64,000 nt of DNA from Macrocybe gigantea. Its lineage: Eukaryota > Basidiomycota > Agaricomycetes > Agaricales > Callistosporiaceae. The notes under the pieces were generated by a model. It searched no databases. It was not told the DNA's origin and saw only the letters and a program-made list of their open reading frames with translations. Numbering within the stretch: position 1 is the stretch's first letter; each line of letters begins with the position of its first letter. Location: the NCBI GenBank assembly GCA_011319805.1, contig SJRY01000004.1, forward strand, positions 124,001 to 188,000. Direction: 5' to 3'. Positions 20,877 through 33,102 of this stretch are shown here, in pieces. Made by a program: the position numbers and the translations under genes.

Positions 20877-21576
20877 TGTTTAAGATGAGAAAGCAGTTCG
20901 TTGACGGCTGAGTGAAGTAAAACGATGCTCGAATGAGTTAGGGAGCTTGCTGCTGGACGCCATTCCTTTTATCCCTGTTTGGTGAAGGGGCCGTCACGCT
21001 CCTGTCCTAATACGAGAACGGTATCCGGAAATTGAAAATCCCGGTTCTTTTCCCGAGACGGCAGCGCTAGTGTGAAATGGCTGTACGACTTTGTTGCCAA
21101 TGAAATCTCATACGAAGTCGAACCGAGTAGGACCTTGTGAAAAACCGTCAGGCGTGTCGCAAGACATCAGGTCCCTTTAAATTCTTGCTGTCTTGTACTG
21201 AGGATGATGCGCTGCATCCAGACCGGAAGCCAAAATGCACCATTCAAGTCGGCGAGTGACGGGCTGAACGCATTATTCCTGATGACAGACGTTATGACCA
21301 TTCCGCTGGAGGCTTGGCTATTTTGTTCCACATCCGCCGTAGAAGCAGAGCATTTTTCCAGAGATGCCTTGACGTTCGAGCACAAAGTTACGCAGAAAAT
21401 TCCTGTGGAAAAATGGACGTTGAATGTGAGTGTCGGGTACTAAAGCACATTCAAGTTCCTTTGAGATTCTTTGTTTTGTTTCTAATTCGGAGGTTGTTGC
21501 CAAACAACGGAATTCCTTCTTTCATCCGCCCTCGAGGCACGAAGTGGTAGCCAGCTTCACTGCTTTTTGGCCTCTC

Positions 21577-22434
21577 ATGGCTCCCAAGAGGAGAGACAAA
21601 TGTCTAGTGTGCTCGGAAAAGGACGCAAAATACTCATGTCCTGCCTGCACCGTTCCGTAGTAAGTTTTCGCCCGCTCTCACGTTTAGTCTGAACTCATTC
21701 ATCTCAGATCGTGCTTGCAGCTGTTCCGTGGTCTGCTATAAAGAACACAAAAGTATTCGTTCGAAATGCTGCTGCAGATCTTCAGCTAATTCTGATCAGC
21801 TTCCGCGTGTACGGTCCCCAATCGCCCGACTACGGAGCCAACGCCTTCATTAGAGCCGCCGATTCCGATGAACGAGGGTGAGCTCTGTATTGCTTGGTAA
21901 TAACACCACGAGCTAACACGGACCGCGTTTCAGACGTATCAAAGCCAACGGAAGAAAACGACGACGCATTGCTTCCAGAGCCCAAGCCTCTACGACCGCT
22001 CACGTCACTCAGATGGCCTTACATACCCGACCAATCCGCCTACCCCGATCCCCTCAAGCGGGACGACCCAAAGGTACTTCAACTCCACCACTACGAAGCC
22101 ATCGGTAAGTCGAAAGGAACTCCATCAGAGCATTCGACCCAGAGAATTCCGACGCCTTTTCACAGCAACGTCTTCAAACATAAGAAAGATCCTCGCGTCG
22201 CGGCCCAATCTCGAGTCGCTGTTGAAATCGCTCGACGCGCATCGGGGAGCTGAGCGGGAGCAGGAGCTCGTGCACGCGCTCGGACTGAGCGCCCGGGACA
22301 TCAACAATCGCCAAGGGCCCGTCGAGCTGAGCGACGACGTGTTGGCGTTGAGAGAGCTTGCAGAAGCTGTGGAGGCGGCGGTGCGAGGAGAAAATAGAGA
22401 TGCTTTGGGTCTTGATTGGGATTCCGGGGATTGA
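21577..22434 (+). CDS. HIT-type zinc finger protein (ZNHIT3/Hit1-like)
   Basis: 210 residues in five exons: 21577-21659, 21721-21752, 21800-21877, 21934-22104 and 22166-22434. The N-terminal zf-HIT finger reads CLVC, CPAC, YCSVVCYKEH, with all Cys/His ligands present. A Pro-rich linker follows, then the conserved LRWPYIPDQSAYPDPLKRDD and a helical C-terminal half (REQELVHALGLSARD, LRELAEAVEAAVRGE) ending in ALGLDWD. ZNHIT3/Hit1 proteins help assemble box C/D small nucleolar ribonucleoproteins. The start is the ATG that opens the finger exon. The gene converges on the exonuclease gene, with 127 bases between their stop codons. Confidence 0.85.
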
Positions 22435-22561
22435 TGCACATGCACATTACATATTATCCACATATCCTGTGCAGGACAGTTGAGCAAGACTCGTAAAAGA
22501 ACCCAAAAACATTATGTACAGCCTATCCGTGTAAACAAATCGATGGAAAAACATGACGAGG

Positions 22562-24949
22562 TCATTGCTTGATACCTAAAAACAACAATCCCCGCTTAGC
22601 GAGCTCGACAGCCTCCTCCAAGTCCCTAACGTCCGTTGTGGTCCAGCGCACATCGGTGACATCCTCCGGATTCTTGGCGTTCCTAATCGCCGAGTCAAAC
22701 GCTCCTTTCCTTGCGTTCAGCGCCGCCATGGGGCGAGGGTCGGAATGGCCCGTGAAGATGATCAGCGCCGTCCTCGGTGGCAATGACGAATGCAGCGCCT
22801 TGAGGCGCGCGTTCAGATTCTCGAGCGTGACTTTCAGCGCTTCAGGGCTGGGAGGCGCCGCCGGTGGAGGTGGTGGCGCGTCTGGAGACGGTTTGGGTGT
22901 CGTCCCTGCGGATGAGATTTAGTAAACGAAAAGCAAGAAGCAAGAAGGAATCCTACGAACATCCCAAGGTATCCGCAAGCGACAGGAATCTCGCAAACGT
23001 GAAATGATGCGACGGCAGGACATCCAGCACACCATTCAAAACCTCATCGTCGCTCTTGCACGCGACGGCCGTCGTCGCCTTGTTCCCATGCATCGCCACC
23101 GGATTTCCATGGTCCACCACGGCCGTCTTGATGCTCCCAACGCCGCCGCCAGCACGACGCGTCGAGCGCGCCATGCGGTCGAATATCGACTCGACGTCCG
23201 TCTTGAACTCGCCGAACCCAGGCCCGTTCGCGAGTTTCTTCTTCAGCAAGTCCAGACACGCGCGCGCGTCCTCCTCGGGGTCGTGTCCGCCCTCGCCGCG
23301 TGTCTGAATCTCGCGTCCGCACCATTTCTTGGTGAGCCAGGCCAGCCCGGGCTTGAGCGGTCGCCCGCGCGGTGGTGGTACATGAGCGCCGTGTCGATGC
23401 AGAACGGGTGGCAGATCTTGAGCGCTTTGAGGTCCGACTCGAGCGAGTGCCCGAGCAGGATCGGCGTCGGAGGTGGATGTTGGTGTTTGGCCTTGTGCGG
23501 AGACGTGGAGAAGGGGTTCGGAGCGGGAGGAGATAAGAGACGGAGGATGTGGGCTTGGACTTGAGCATGCGATGTTGTGACATTCTCTAGAGCCTCGGCT
23601 GTGATTCCTGACCATCTGGCAGAATTTCTTAACAAGGGCCGAAGAAGCATGTTCAAAAAAATGATGGCTTACCGCGTCAAGTAATCGGTGACAGGTTTGA
23701 AGGGTTTGACCAGCTGATCGTAGATAATCACGCCAGAATGGTAGTCGATTATGCACACTCTCGTCAACTCCTTGCCATCTTCCGTCAAGCACTTGTGCAG
23801 GGACATTCAGTTAGGATCTTGTGCACTCTAACGTAATGTTGCGCTAATCACTTACCATTTCACAATCGATGGCGTATATTTTCTGTTGGGGTCTCGGAAC
23901 ACCCGGAGGAGGCTCTGTCAAAGACAACTGCGGCGTCTCCAGCCAGCCTGGCGGCTTCTGAAAAATATCAGACATGTACGAAGGGACCGGGTATTCGTTC
24001 TCAATCATTTGCTCCAGTGTAAGAAGATACTGTGCCGGATCCTGCGATTTATCGGTTTCTGCTATGCATTGCAAAGAAAAAAAAATCAATTGCCCGCAGA
24101 TCGTGGCAGTCGTGACAGGAAAACGTACAGGCCATCCTGAGAAGCCTCCTCTTCCGCTCTTCATAGCTGATCGGCGTGCTGAAAAACGTGCTGAGGACGC
24201 TGTGCATGCGATATTGGTCGCCGGGGGCGCGAGTAGGGCAGGCATGGCTATATGTAGACGCGATAAACGGTATGGCGTGCGGCACCGTCGCGTCCTGCGT
24301 TGGTGGAGGCAACAGAGGAATTGCCAACGGTATGCTGGGATTGATCATCGCGTTTGCAGGATACGGAGGCAGCGAAAGCAGATCGGGGGTGATGCCTGGG
24401 ACCAGCAGAGCAACGACTTTCTGGATGAGATTCGCATTCTGACCAGCGCCATTGCCTCAGTTACATGGACGGCAGAAACGAAAACTAACACTCACTTCTA
24501 TTCGCAGCCAATTCGGAGGAGGAGCATCCGCAATGATATGTAGGACCAGTTCTCGAATTTCCTGACCCGCCACAGGTCAGCCTCTAGCTCAGATATCAGA
24601 GAAGAAACGTCTGGCCGTACGTCAATTCCAATGGGCGTGTGCCTCTTGACTATTTCGGCATTGTTATACATGAAACGCGGCTGCGTCGACTGCGATGAGC
24701 GCGATGAGTTGGGGTGAACATGAGCACAAGACATAACACGAGGCGAACAAGGGCAAGAGCCGCACACACTTCTGATTTGATCTCAGCCTTTTTCGCTTTC
24801 TTCTGCTTGCGTCGCTCAACCTTTGTCCATTTCCCATCGCTCTCGACGGTGGTCTGAGTGACCACCGAGGTCATTTCAGTCTTGAGTTTCTTCGCCTGGG
24901 GCGCTTGCGCTTCACCCGACATGGGTAGAGGATCTGGAGCCCTTTTCAT
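22562..24949 (-). CDS. REXO1-type DEDDh 3'-5' RNA exonuclease
   Basis: Exons: 24949-24770, 24689-24621, 24561-24496, 24438-24129, 24061-23856, 23791-23673, 23615-22962 and 22905-22562. A lysine-rich, nuclear-type N-terminus is followed by the family segment PTRAPGDQYRMHSVLSTFF. The nuclease domain has YAIDCEM (ExoI), TRVCIIDY, GHSLESDLKALK (ExoII), CIDTALMY and GHDPEEDARACLDLL (ExoIII), so the DEDDh residues are all present. Such enzymes trim 3' ends of 5S rRNA, tRNA or snRNA precursors. One base is missing near 23370: the frame moves from CIDTALMYHH to RGRPLKPGLAWL, and an extra C would give HHPRGRP. The rest is intact, so I favour a sequence error. The C-terminal tail (from 22905) is Pro-rich, then folded. 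Confidence 0.87.
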
Positions 24950-25435
24950 TCCAAAACGAAGACCAAGCTTCGAGGTACAACTCAAGAGTTAACCGCTGTC
25001 AAAATTTGACTGTTTGTTTTTGTTTTGCAACACCTTCGGCGTCTGTACCTCTAACAAGTGGAATTGTTGCAATCACCAATATTTCTGTCCGTGTTTCAGA
25101 ACTTTATGATGCCTGTAAAACTCTATGTGCTGCGTAGCAACATAGTTGTCCCATGGCACTGGACTCCATGCAAGCCCGATTGGACGAAATCTGGTCTGGC
25201 TTGGACTCGTCAGCGATACGATACGGCACGAAAGACACGAATGGCTCAGCATCGTGCCCCTCCGACACAGATGGTCAATAAATGCTGAATTAACGAGGCA
25301 TCGAATCGATCATTCTCTGATCCGACGTGCTTTCTAATCTCTTCGGAGAGAGCTCTCGCGTTTGATCATGATGAACCTCGGCTTCGTCGTCTAAGCATCA
25401 AATGATTGGCCGAGGACTGTGGCAATATAAAAACC

Positions 25436-25443
25436 TCGATGCC
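25436..25443 (+). promoter_or_regulatory. TATA-like element before the thaumatin-like gene
   Basis: TATAAAAA within ggcaatataaaaacc, only 15-22 bases before the ATG at 25458. That is closer than a usual TATA-to-start distance, so either the leader is extremely short or this element is not the one used. An inverted CCAAT (attgg) lies at about 25405. Confidence 0.4.
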
Positions 25444-25457
25444 TGACTCTGGTCATC

Positions 25458-26687
25458 ATGGATCTCTCTCTGCGTCTGGTTACGCTTCTGTTTTTCCTCC
25501 ATGGCGTCCTTGGACGAACGTTCACGGTGAAAAACAACTGCCCTTATACCGTCTGGTGAGTATGTCAATCAACCTCTCGGCCATTTTCGTACTGACAATG
25601 ACAATATCAAATCTATATAGGCCTGCGGTGCGTATCAATCACAGGATTGAGAGGCCCTACCGGGGCTCACCTGGATGTGTCAGGTTTTCACCGACCTCAA
25701 CGTCAAACAAAGTGTGCCGGACACAAAGACAGGGTAACTCTGGTCGAGACCAGCTCGCTGTCCCTTCCATCTTGACATTGTCCCTTTTCGCGCAGATGGG
25801 AGGCGCCTGCTGGCTCTTCGACTTCGTTCAATGTCCCAGACGATTGGACGGCTGGCAGAATTTGGGTGAGCTCCGGCCACAATCGCTCAGGGGAATACGT
25901 TCACCATGACCTCTGCTTAGGCTCGGCGCGACTGCGACTTCTCCACCGGTAAAACAGATCCTACGGCCTGCGCCAGCGGAGGCTGTAACGGTGGAATCGA
26001 ATGCGATCCGCACACAGGGACCGTGCGTGACCATTATCTTGGACGAGCACTGCGTCTAACATTTCTGTGCACGTAGGGCGTTCCACCGGTTACACTCGCG
26101 GAATGGACGCTTGGCACGAACGGAGCACCCGACAATTACGATGGTATTTTCCGACGCTGCTTTGAAGGCATTCTTAGTGAGCTAACACGCGGTGATATCT
26201 AGTTTCGCTGGTAGATGGCTTCAACATCCCTATCTCTGTCACGACGTCCGTGGATTGTCCTGCACCAGATTGCAAAGCCGACCTCAACGCCAACTGTCCG
26301 CAGCCGTTGGTGCTGGAAGGGCCTGACCATTCGGTTTTCGGGTGCATGACGGCGTGCTTCGCCAACCTCGACAAGAATCCTGGTACGCTCCTTCGGAAAA
26401 AATTAACCTGTGTAATTCTTCTCTGCAGGAGATTCGGCCAATTGCTGCACCGGTTCGCACAACATTCCGGCGACGTGCCCGCCTTCAGGCGTGCAGTTCT
26501 ACTCGTACTTCAGTAAGCACTCTATAAGACAAAATCGCTCTTTTCACTTTTCTGAGTCATCGGTTACTGTGCAGAGGGCGCTTGTCCGAACGCCTATGCA
26601 TACGCATACGATGAAGGAAGCGGAACGGCGTTGTGGACCTGTCCGAGTGAGAAGAAGGCAGATTATGTTGTTACTTTCTGCCCTTGA
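25458..26687 (+). CDS. Secreted thaumatin-like protein (GH152-type fold)
   Basis: 256 residues in nine exons: 25458-25555, 25621-25627, 25684-25733, 25796-25865, 25921-26022, 26077-26143, 26203-26382, 26429-26512 and 26575-26687. A signal peptide of about 20 residues is followed by FTVKNNCPYTVWPAVFTDLN, the thaumatin opening. Cys-rich blocks follow (ARRDCDFSTGKTDPTACASGG, GGIECDPHTG), then VSLVDGFNIPISVTTS and the C-terminal DYVVTFCP. The even Cys spacing suggests the usual set of about eight disulfides. Fungal members are cell-wall-active or beta-glucan-binding proteins. The second exon is only 7 bases; it completes the Trp codon and adds Pro-Ala. All joins keep frame and family sequence, so the model is strong. 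Confidence 0.93.
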
Positions 26688-26998
26688 AGGGCATCCATGG
26701 CATTAATTTATGTATCATGATCGCTGCATTGCCGAGTGGACAGGCATCACCTCTGTTTCGAACGGCAGTGGTAAATGGCCATGTGTCGTCCGTATTCACG
26801 ATAGGGAAAATGACGCCGGATAAAAAGCGACAGCCGTCAAGTCACCGAGCCTTATAACTTACACGCGCATTTGCCGTTGTTTGGTGCACGACTCTCATCC
26901 GCCAGATGTGAGAAGGTCATAAGTAAGTCAAAAACGAGTATGCAGAATCTAGCCAAGTTGACTCTTTTATATACATGCCCAAAGGACATCGATCTGCG

Positions 26999-29900
26999 AT
27001 GTCAAGCCTCGACCCGGAAATGAAAGCTTTTCAATTTACTACCGACGAGACCTCTGCAGATGACCCAGCATTTTTGTCAAAGCAAGTACTGCTAGCAGAG
27101 TCATTCCTCTCCAAATATCTCCAGCGTTCCGCCGACCCGAAAGATCTTGAGCTGTCTTTCGAATATGCCAAGTCTGCTCTCGACCGCACCCATCCTAGAT
27201 CTGTCGATCTGCCGAGCAGACAAATGCTTCTAGCGCAGATCTGTACGGAGCGGTATAAGCACTCTCATGACTCCACAGAATCTGACGCTGCAGTGGGACT
27301 TGGTCAGCAAGCGGTCAGTTCTACCTTCCTTGGGGATCCTAGACTCGCGCATCGACTCGACTGCCTCGGCGCCATCTACAGAGACAGGTTCGATGCATTT
27401 GAAAACGCAAAGGACATGGACGCTGGGATCAGATGCAGCTTAGGCTCCGTTGAGGGTACCCCTCATGGAGACCCCGATTTGCCTACCAGACAGTGCAATT
27501 TGGCGGCTTGGTCTGGAAGACGATATGGCCGTCACAACGAAATCTCTGATCTGAAGAGTTTGATGCAATATGCCGGACGAGCGATCGACGCGCTTCCTTT
27601 AGGTAGCCGCGAGCTGCACACTCCGCTGAGAATGATCGGGAGAGCTTTTGCTCACCGTTACAAGAGGTCTCGCGACTTGAACGACATCGAAATAAGCCTC
27701 AAATTCAACACGGCTGCCCTGGCCAGCACGTTTCCGGACGACCGTCGACTGTCACATAGCCTGCAGAGTTTGAGCACGGCGTATACAACTAGGTTTCGAC
27801 GTCTACGGAACACCTCGGATCTCTTAGATTCCCTTGCTTATGCTCAGCTAGCGGTAGAACAAACAGCTGCCACCGATCCTTACCTTCCTAACCGCCTGAA
27901 TACGCTAGCCGACATATATACCAACTGTCATCGACACCTGCATGACTTCTCTAGCCGCGACTTTGCTTCCAAATGGACTCGCCTATCCCTTTGGAAGGTA
28001 TTAACTCACCCCGGTTCGTTAGAAAATGGACCTTCTGTGCCTCGCATCAATATGAGCGGAGTGAAGTTCCTGGATGCCGCTCTGAAATGTCGCCAAAGTG
28101 CCGTGGATAACACTCCCCAAGGACATCCAGCTCTGCCGCGCCGACGAGCCGACCTTGTGGGGACTTACATGAAATACTATGAACAATCCGGAGACTTGAG
28201 CTATCTGGAATTAGCTATGAAGTACAGCCAAGATTTGTTGGACAGCACTCCATCGGATCATCCAGACTTGCCGGAGCAGCAGCAGAGGTTGGCTGATGTG
28301 TATGCAGAACGATATACCGGTCTGGGTGATTGGAGGGACTTGGAGATATGCACGAACTTGAGTAGGGCAGCTGTCGAAGGCACGCCACCCGGCCACTCAC
28401 GCCTCGCCAAGCGGCAGGCCAATCTTGGGGCCAGATACGTGTACCGATATAGAGAAGTCCCTAACGAAGCAGATCTGGACGAAGGGTTGAGGTGGTTGAA
28501 AATGGCTCTGGATAGCACGCCGGTCGGAGATCCCAATCTAGCTCAGCGACGATTCAGCGTTGCATACGCGTATCTTCAGCGGTTCAAGACGCTGGGCAAT
28601 TTTCCGGATTTAGATGCGGCAGAACGATACAATCAGGCTGCCGTGAATGCGACACACGAGGGACATCATGCTTTGCCTGGATTCTTGGAAACCTTGTCGA
28701 TGATACACGCTTACCGGTATGCTCATACGCAAGAGGCAATGTATTTGGAAACGTGGTTGAAATATGCTCAGTCCGCAGTGGACAAGACGCCAGTCGCCAA
28801 CCCCGACCTTGCACCCAGGCAAGGAAACCTCGGTCTATGTTACGAGACCCGATACAAAAAGGCCGGCGAAGTGGAGGACCTGGAAAAGGCCTTACAGGCA
28901 TGTCGCTCTGCAGTCCAAGTGCCGTCCATCTCTCCATCGACGCTCTGGTTTGAAGCGGTACGGTGGGGGAAAATGGCATTTCGAGCAAAACGGGAGGAAG
29001 CCGTAGAAGCTTTTTCCGTTGCTTTCACTGCGCTCCCGGATGTTGTCTGGCTCGGAAATGCCGTCGCTACAAGGCATCGAGTGTTGCAGCAGGACGCAGT
29101 TCCGCTGGCCTCCTCTATGGGTGTTGCTGCTGCTCTGGACTATTCTACACCGCAGAAAGCGATCGAATTTTTCGAAGCCGCCGTTTCGATAACGCATAAA
29201 CAAACCATTCAGCTCAAAACCGGGGACGCGCTACTGTGGGATGTGTTTCCAGATGATGCAAAAGCACTCCGAGATATTTCGACGCAACTCCAGATAGCAG
29301 CCAAGACTGAAGAAACGGAGATTAACCTGTCAATCGACCCACACGTTCTGGTTCGGAGGAGGAAGGAATTGATCGCCGACATACGAACTAGACCTGGATT
29401 CGGAAAATTCCTTCTGCCGCCGTCATGGGACACGATTGCGACTGTCGCGCGCGAAGGACCTGTCGTTGTTCTCACTGCCACGTCTGCTAGGAGCGATGCA
29501 ATTATACTGCTTCCCAATCAAGAGAGTCCGGAACACGTAGCACTGAGGGGCGTGACCCTTGAGAAGCTTTATGACATGCTCACCAAACTGAGAAAGGCTT
29601 TGGCACAGTGCCGAATTACATCTAGAGACGCCATAGAAAGACGCGAGCAGGCGATTAAGAGATACGGCAGGAAGATCGATGTAGAGTCATCGAGTGACAC
29701 CTTTCGAACAGTGCTTGATTGGCTGTGGATCCAGGTCGTCTCGCCAGTTTTCGAATGCCTCCGCTCGGTGGGTGGTGGTTATTCCTTCCATCGCATCCGA
29801 GACCGATGACAAACAATTTCAGAATGGCATTGAGCGTGGAAGAATATGGTGGTGTGCTTCCGGCCCATTCACATATCTGCCGCTACACGCATCAGCGCCA

Positions 29901-30626
29901 ATCCAAAGTGATTTCATACAGTCGTATACTTACACGCTGGAATCCCTCATCCGCGCACGAGAGCGCAACAAGGCGGCAAGACCTGCTGACGATTTGAACA
30001 GGACGATCATCGCAGTTGGAGTATCGAACGCAGCCAGACTTCCGCCTCTTCCTAAACTGCCCGCGGTCAGACGAGAAGTCGAAGGGGTAGCGACCTTGGT
30101 AAACCAGTCGGGAATATTGAATGCCAAATTATTCGCAGACACGCAGGCGACACGCTCGAATGTCCTTCACCATCTGCGGCACGCCAGCTGGCTGCACTTT
30201 GCCTGTCACGGAGAGCAGGACCCCGAGAAGCCGCTGGACAGCGGACTGGAGCTATACGACCGGCGATTGAAGCTGAGCGAGATCATGGACGCGAACATTT
30301 TCGATGCGGCCGAGTTTGTGTATCTCTCGGCCTGTCAAACAGCCATGGGTGATGCAAAACTCAGCAACGAAGCTATGCACCTGGTTGGCGGATTCATGGC
30401 GGCTGGATTCAGGGGTGCAGTCGGCACACTGTGGAGTATCAGTGATTCGTATGGTCCAAAAGTCGCTTCGAGCGTGTACAGAAAGATCTTCAGCGACAAT
30501 GGTGGTGATGGTGCAAGGCCAAAGTTGGACCTTGCAGCTGAAGGACTGCAGGATGCAGTCAACGATATGAGAAGGAGAGGAGCGGAATACCACGAGTGGA
30601 TACCGTTCATTCACGTCGGAATATGA
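26999..30626 (+). CDS. TPR-CHAT protein: tetratricopeptide-like repeats plus caspase-like CHAT protease domain
   Basis: About 1190 residues in two exons, 26999-29767 and 29823-30626. The first 700 or so residues are spaced TPR-like repeats of about 50 residues (pattern: LELAMKYSQDLLDSTPSDHP, then LPEQQQRLADVYAERY). A linker follows, and then the C-terminal CHAT domain: WWCASGPFTYLPLHA, WLHFACHGEQD with the catalytic His (codon 30207-30209), FVYLSACQTA with the catalytic Cys (30333-30335), GFRGAVGTLWSI and the end WIPFIHVGI. CHAT domains are clan CD cysteine peptidases related to caspases; fungal substrates are mostly unknown. A tttatatac element touches the first in-frame ATG (26975), so the next ATG at 26999 is preferred. 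Both catalytic residues are present and no break was seen. Confidence 0.9.
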
Positions 30627-31151
30627 CTCTAGCATTGTTCGGGAGGAATAGGCTGCGTTCGCTGCGTATACGTAACACGGCGCGTCTGTATGGATGGTCA
30701 TTGCAGGGAGGAGCGGTCTGTCCTGGTTTCTCATTCCTCCAACGTAGTCGACGGCTTTCTTTTTGTCCCGAAGCAGTGTCCTTTAAGAGTCGCCTATGGT
30801 TCATGCCTTCAGGCCGTCCAGTCGCAGGCTTTGGGCTGCAAAGCAACGAGAACATGAAAGTGCTGTAGTCAGTTGTCAGACTTCCAGAACTACCATTCAA
30901 ACTTGTGAATTCCCCATGGAACCACATAACACATCCAGTAAAACGATATGGTATTGAATTGGTGGTCGAGAAAGTGACAGAGGTTGTGGAGGGAAAGAAA
31001 AAACTCGATAATCAAAGCTGGTGATACAGATGAGCCCGTCAGCAAGGTCAGCCCAACAAGAAACCCGAGCGAAATGTATCCACGTATGTCCGGTGTATAG
31101 AAAAAGAGAGTGCATTCCAATTCAGTGATCTATGACCCTCTCGCCGTCGAT
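30627..31151. other. Intergenic between convergent TPR-CHAT and Sec2-type genes
   Basis: About 520 bases holding the two 3' ends. No gene or repeat recognised. Confidence 0.5.
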
Positions 31152-32853
31152 CTACACCGTCTGGCCTGTCGGGAAAGAGCCCGCGGGATCCGCGACGGAC
31201 GACTGAGCGTGCGCTCGGACGACGACGTCCGCCCACGGCGATGCCGAACGTTCGTCGATCGGGTACGACAGATGAAGCGACGACGGGCGCGAGCGTCGGA
31301 ACTGCGGCGTAGGCTCCGAGTCCTCGACCTCTTCCCCGCCGCCATCGTAACCGTGCTTATCGCGAACGGGCTCCAAGCCCGTGGGTGGCAGTGACGACGA
31401 GGACGTTGATGATTCAGCGGGACGGGTGTGATCGTCAACGCCTTGGTTTGAAGGATTCGAGGGATTCACGGCCTCTTCGCCAGGCCCAGGTTCGGCATGC
31501 AATTCCGCCGCTGCCGAAGCGGACGCCACAAACGATATGGACGACGATTCAGGAAGGAAAGTCGGGCTGAGGGGCGGGGGCGAGCCGCTCGGCAGGCTCT
31601 TGACCGCCTCTCTCGAGGACGACCTCGAGTGGGACATGCCGACCGTTCGATCGCGCTCTAGGGCGCTCATGCCCATCGCCGACGCACCCGTCGTCGGCGG
31701 TGCGGTATACGGCACGGCCGGGCTGTTCTGCACGCTCTGGTCCTCGAGCAGGCGCAGCGCGCTTTTGAGCGCTTCCTTCTCGAGGTTGGCTTCCTTGAGC
31801 TCTTCCTCCGTTTCTGCGCGCCTGATCCGCTCGGTCGCGACCATCTTGTTAGCCTAGCGAGCAAATATCAGACATGAGGAAAAAAAAGGGAGCACAGACA
31901 CGCGAGCGAGACAGACCTCCTCAAAGAGCGCCTGGGAGAGCGACTCGAGCTCCGCCTCCAACGCCGCCTTCTCCTGCGTCACCTTTGCGTTCGCCGCGCG
32001 CTCCTTCTCCAAGGAGGCGTTCAGCTCCTCGATCTTCTGCTGGAACTGCTGGCTCTGCTGTGTCGGCAGCGACGGTAGCGAAGGCGAGTTCAAATGATGC
32101 GCCGCACCACCTCCGCCTGCGACACCGTTAACGCCGGCGCCCGCAGACCGCGTCCCGTCTTGCGGCTGCGGCGTGCCAGGCCTGCTCGACGGCCTGCTCG
32201 ACGCTGCCGTCGCAGCGGAGGGGTGCGGACCGGACGTGAAGCGGAACTTGGCGAAGAACCGGCTCTCGCTCGGCGCGGCCGTCGTCGTCGGCGTCGTCGT
32301 CGTCATCGTGACGGGCGAGCTCGCGGGGGCGTCCGCGTCACGAAGCGGGGGTGCGCCTCCAGACGAAGAATAGTCCGCTGACGCGGAGCGTATGGGCTCC
32401 TCTGGGCCGCGGCCACCAGTAGTCCTGCTGCCGCCGCGACGCCATCCCACTTCGCGGGTATGCGTGTCGCGCTTGAGCGCCTCCTCGAGCATCTCGTTGT
32501 TCGAAATGACGAGCTGGAGATTCGACTTTGCGACGTTGAGCTGGACCTCGAGCTCTGCTTGAGCCTTGTACGCCTCGCCGAGCAGGTTTGACTAGGGATT
32601 GGTTCTATACATGAGCGTATTGGAGACGAGACGGGGCGGGCATCAGTCTCACCAGCTGGCTGACCCTTTCTATGACCATGTTCAGTGCCGCTCGGAGGTC
32701 CTCTTCCTGCCCGTGCATCTGCACCCTCCGCGCATCGTGCAGCTCCTCTTCTATGGTGAGAAAAATCTCGTGCGAGGCCGACTTGTGCTGCGTCGCGTTG
32801 AGGCTATCTGTCCGTCGAGGCAAAGCACTACCTCCGCGGCTGCCCCGTATTGA
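31152..32853 (-). CDS. Sec2-type Rab guanine nucleotide exchange factor (5' end unresolved)
   Basis: Exons recognised: about 32853-32653, 32591-31917 and 31853-31152, phase 0 joins. A long coiled coil (ATQHKSASHEIFLTIEEEL and ELNASLEKERAANAKVTQEK) ends in the Sec2 signature ESLSQALFEEANKMVATER. Sec2 coils bind and activate Sec4/Rab8-type GTPases for polarised secretion. Between the coil halves is a Ser/Thr/Pro-rich insert, and a long disordered Ser-rich tail follows (to GSFPTGQTV). The first codons were not found: upstream of DSLNATQ the frame is closed by TGA, so at least one short 5' exon, probably between 32860 and 32960, is missing from this model. Confidence 0.75.
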
Positions 32854-33102
32854 CAAACGTCGAAGGAAAGTGCAGCATCACAAGTCCTTTGTCGATCGTC
32901 ACTGATCAGATGGCGGAGTAGGAGCTTGTTTGATCTCCGGGTTGGAGGCAAACATCCGACGAGCTCATGATTTTACAAGATGCGAATTTAGAGAAGGAAA
33001 TCGTCATACAACAGGAGGAGAAACAATGATACAGGGAATGCGACATGATATCTCCAGAATAAACGTTAAAATAAATCGTCGGCCAGAGTCATGTACCCGA
33101 GC

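Noticed and set aside
28210..29520. Minus-strand frames inside the TPR-CHAT gene
   Set aside because: No family features; antisense to a strongly supported coding exon.
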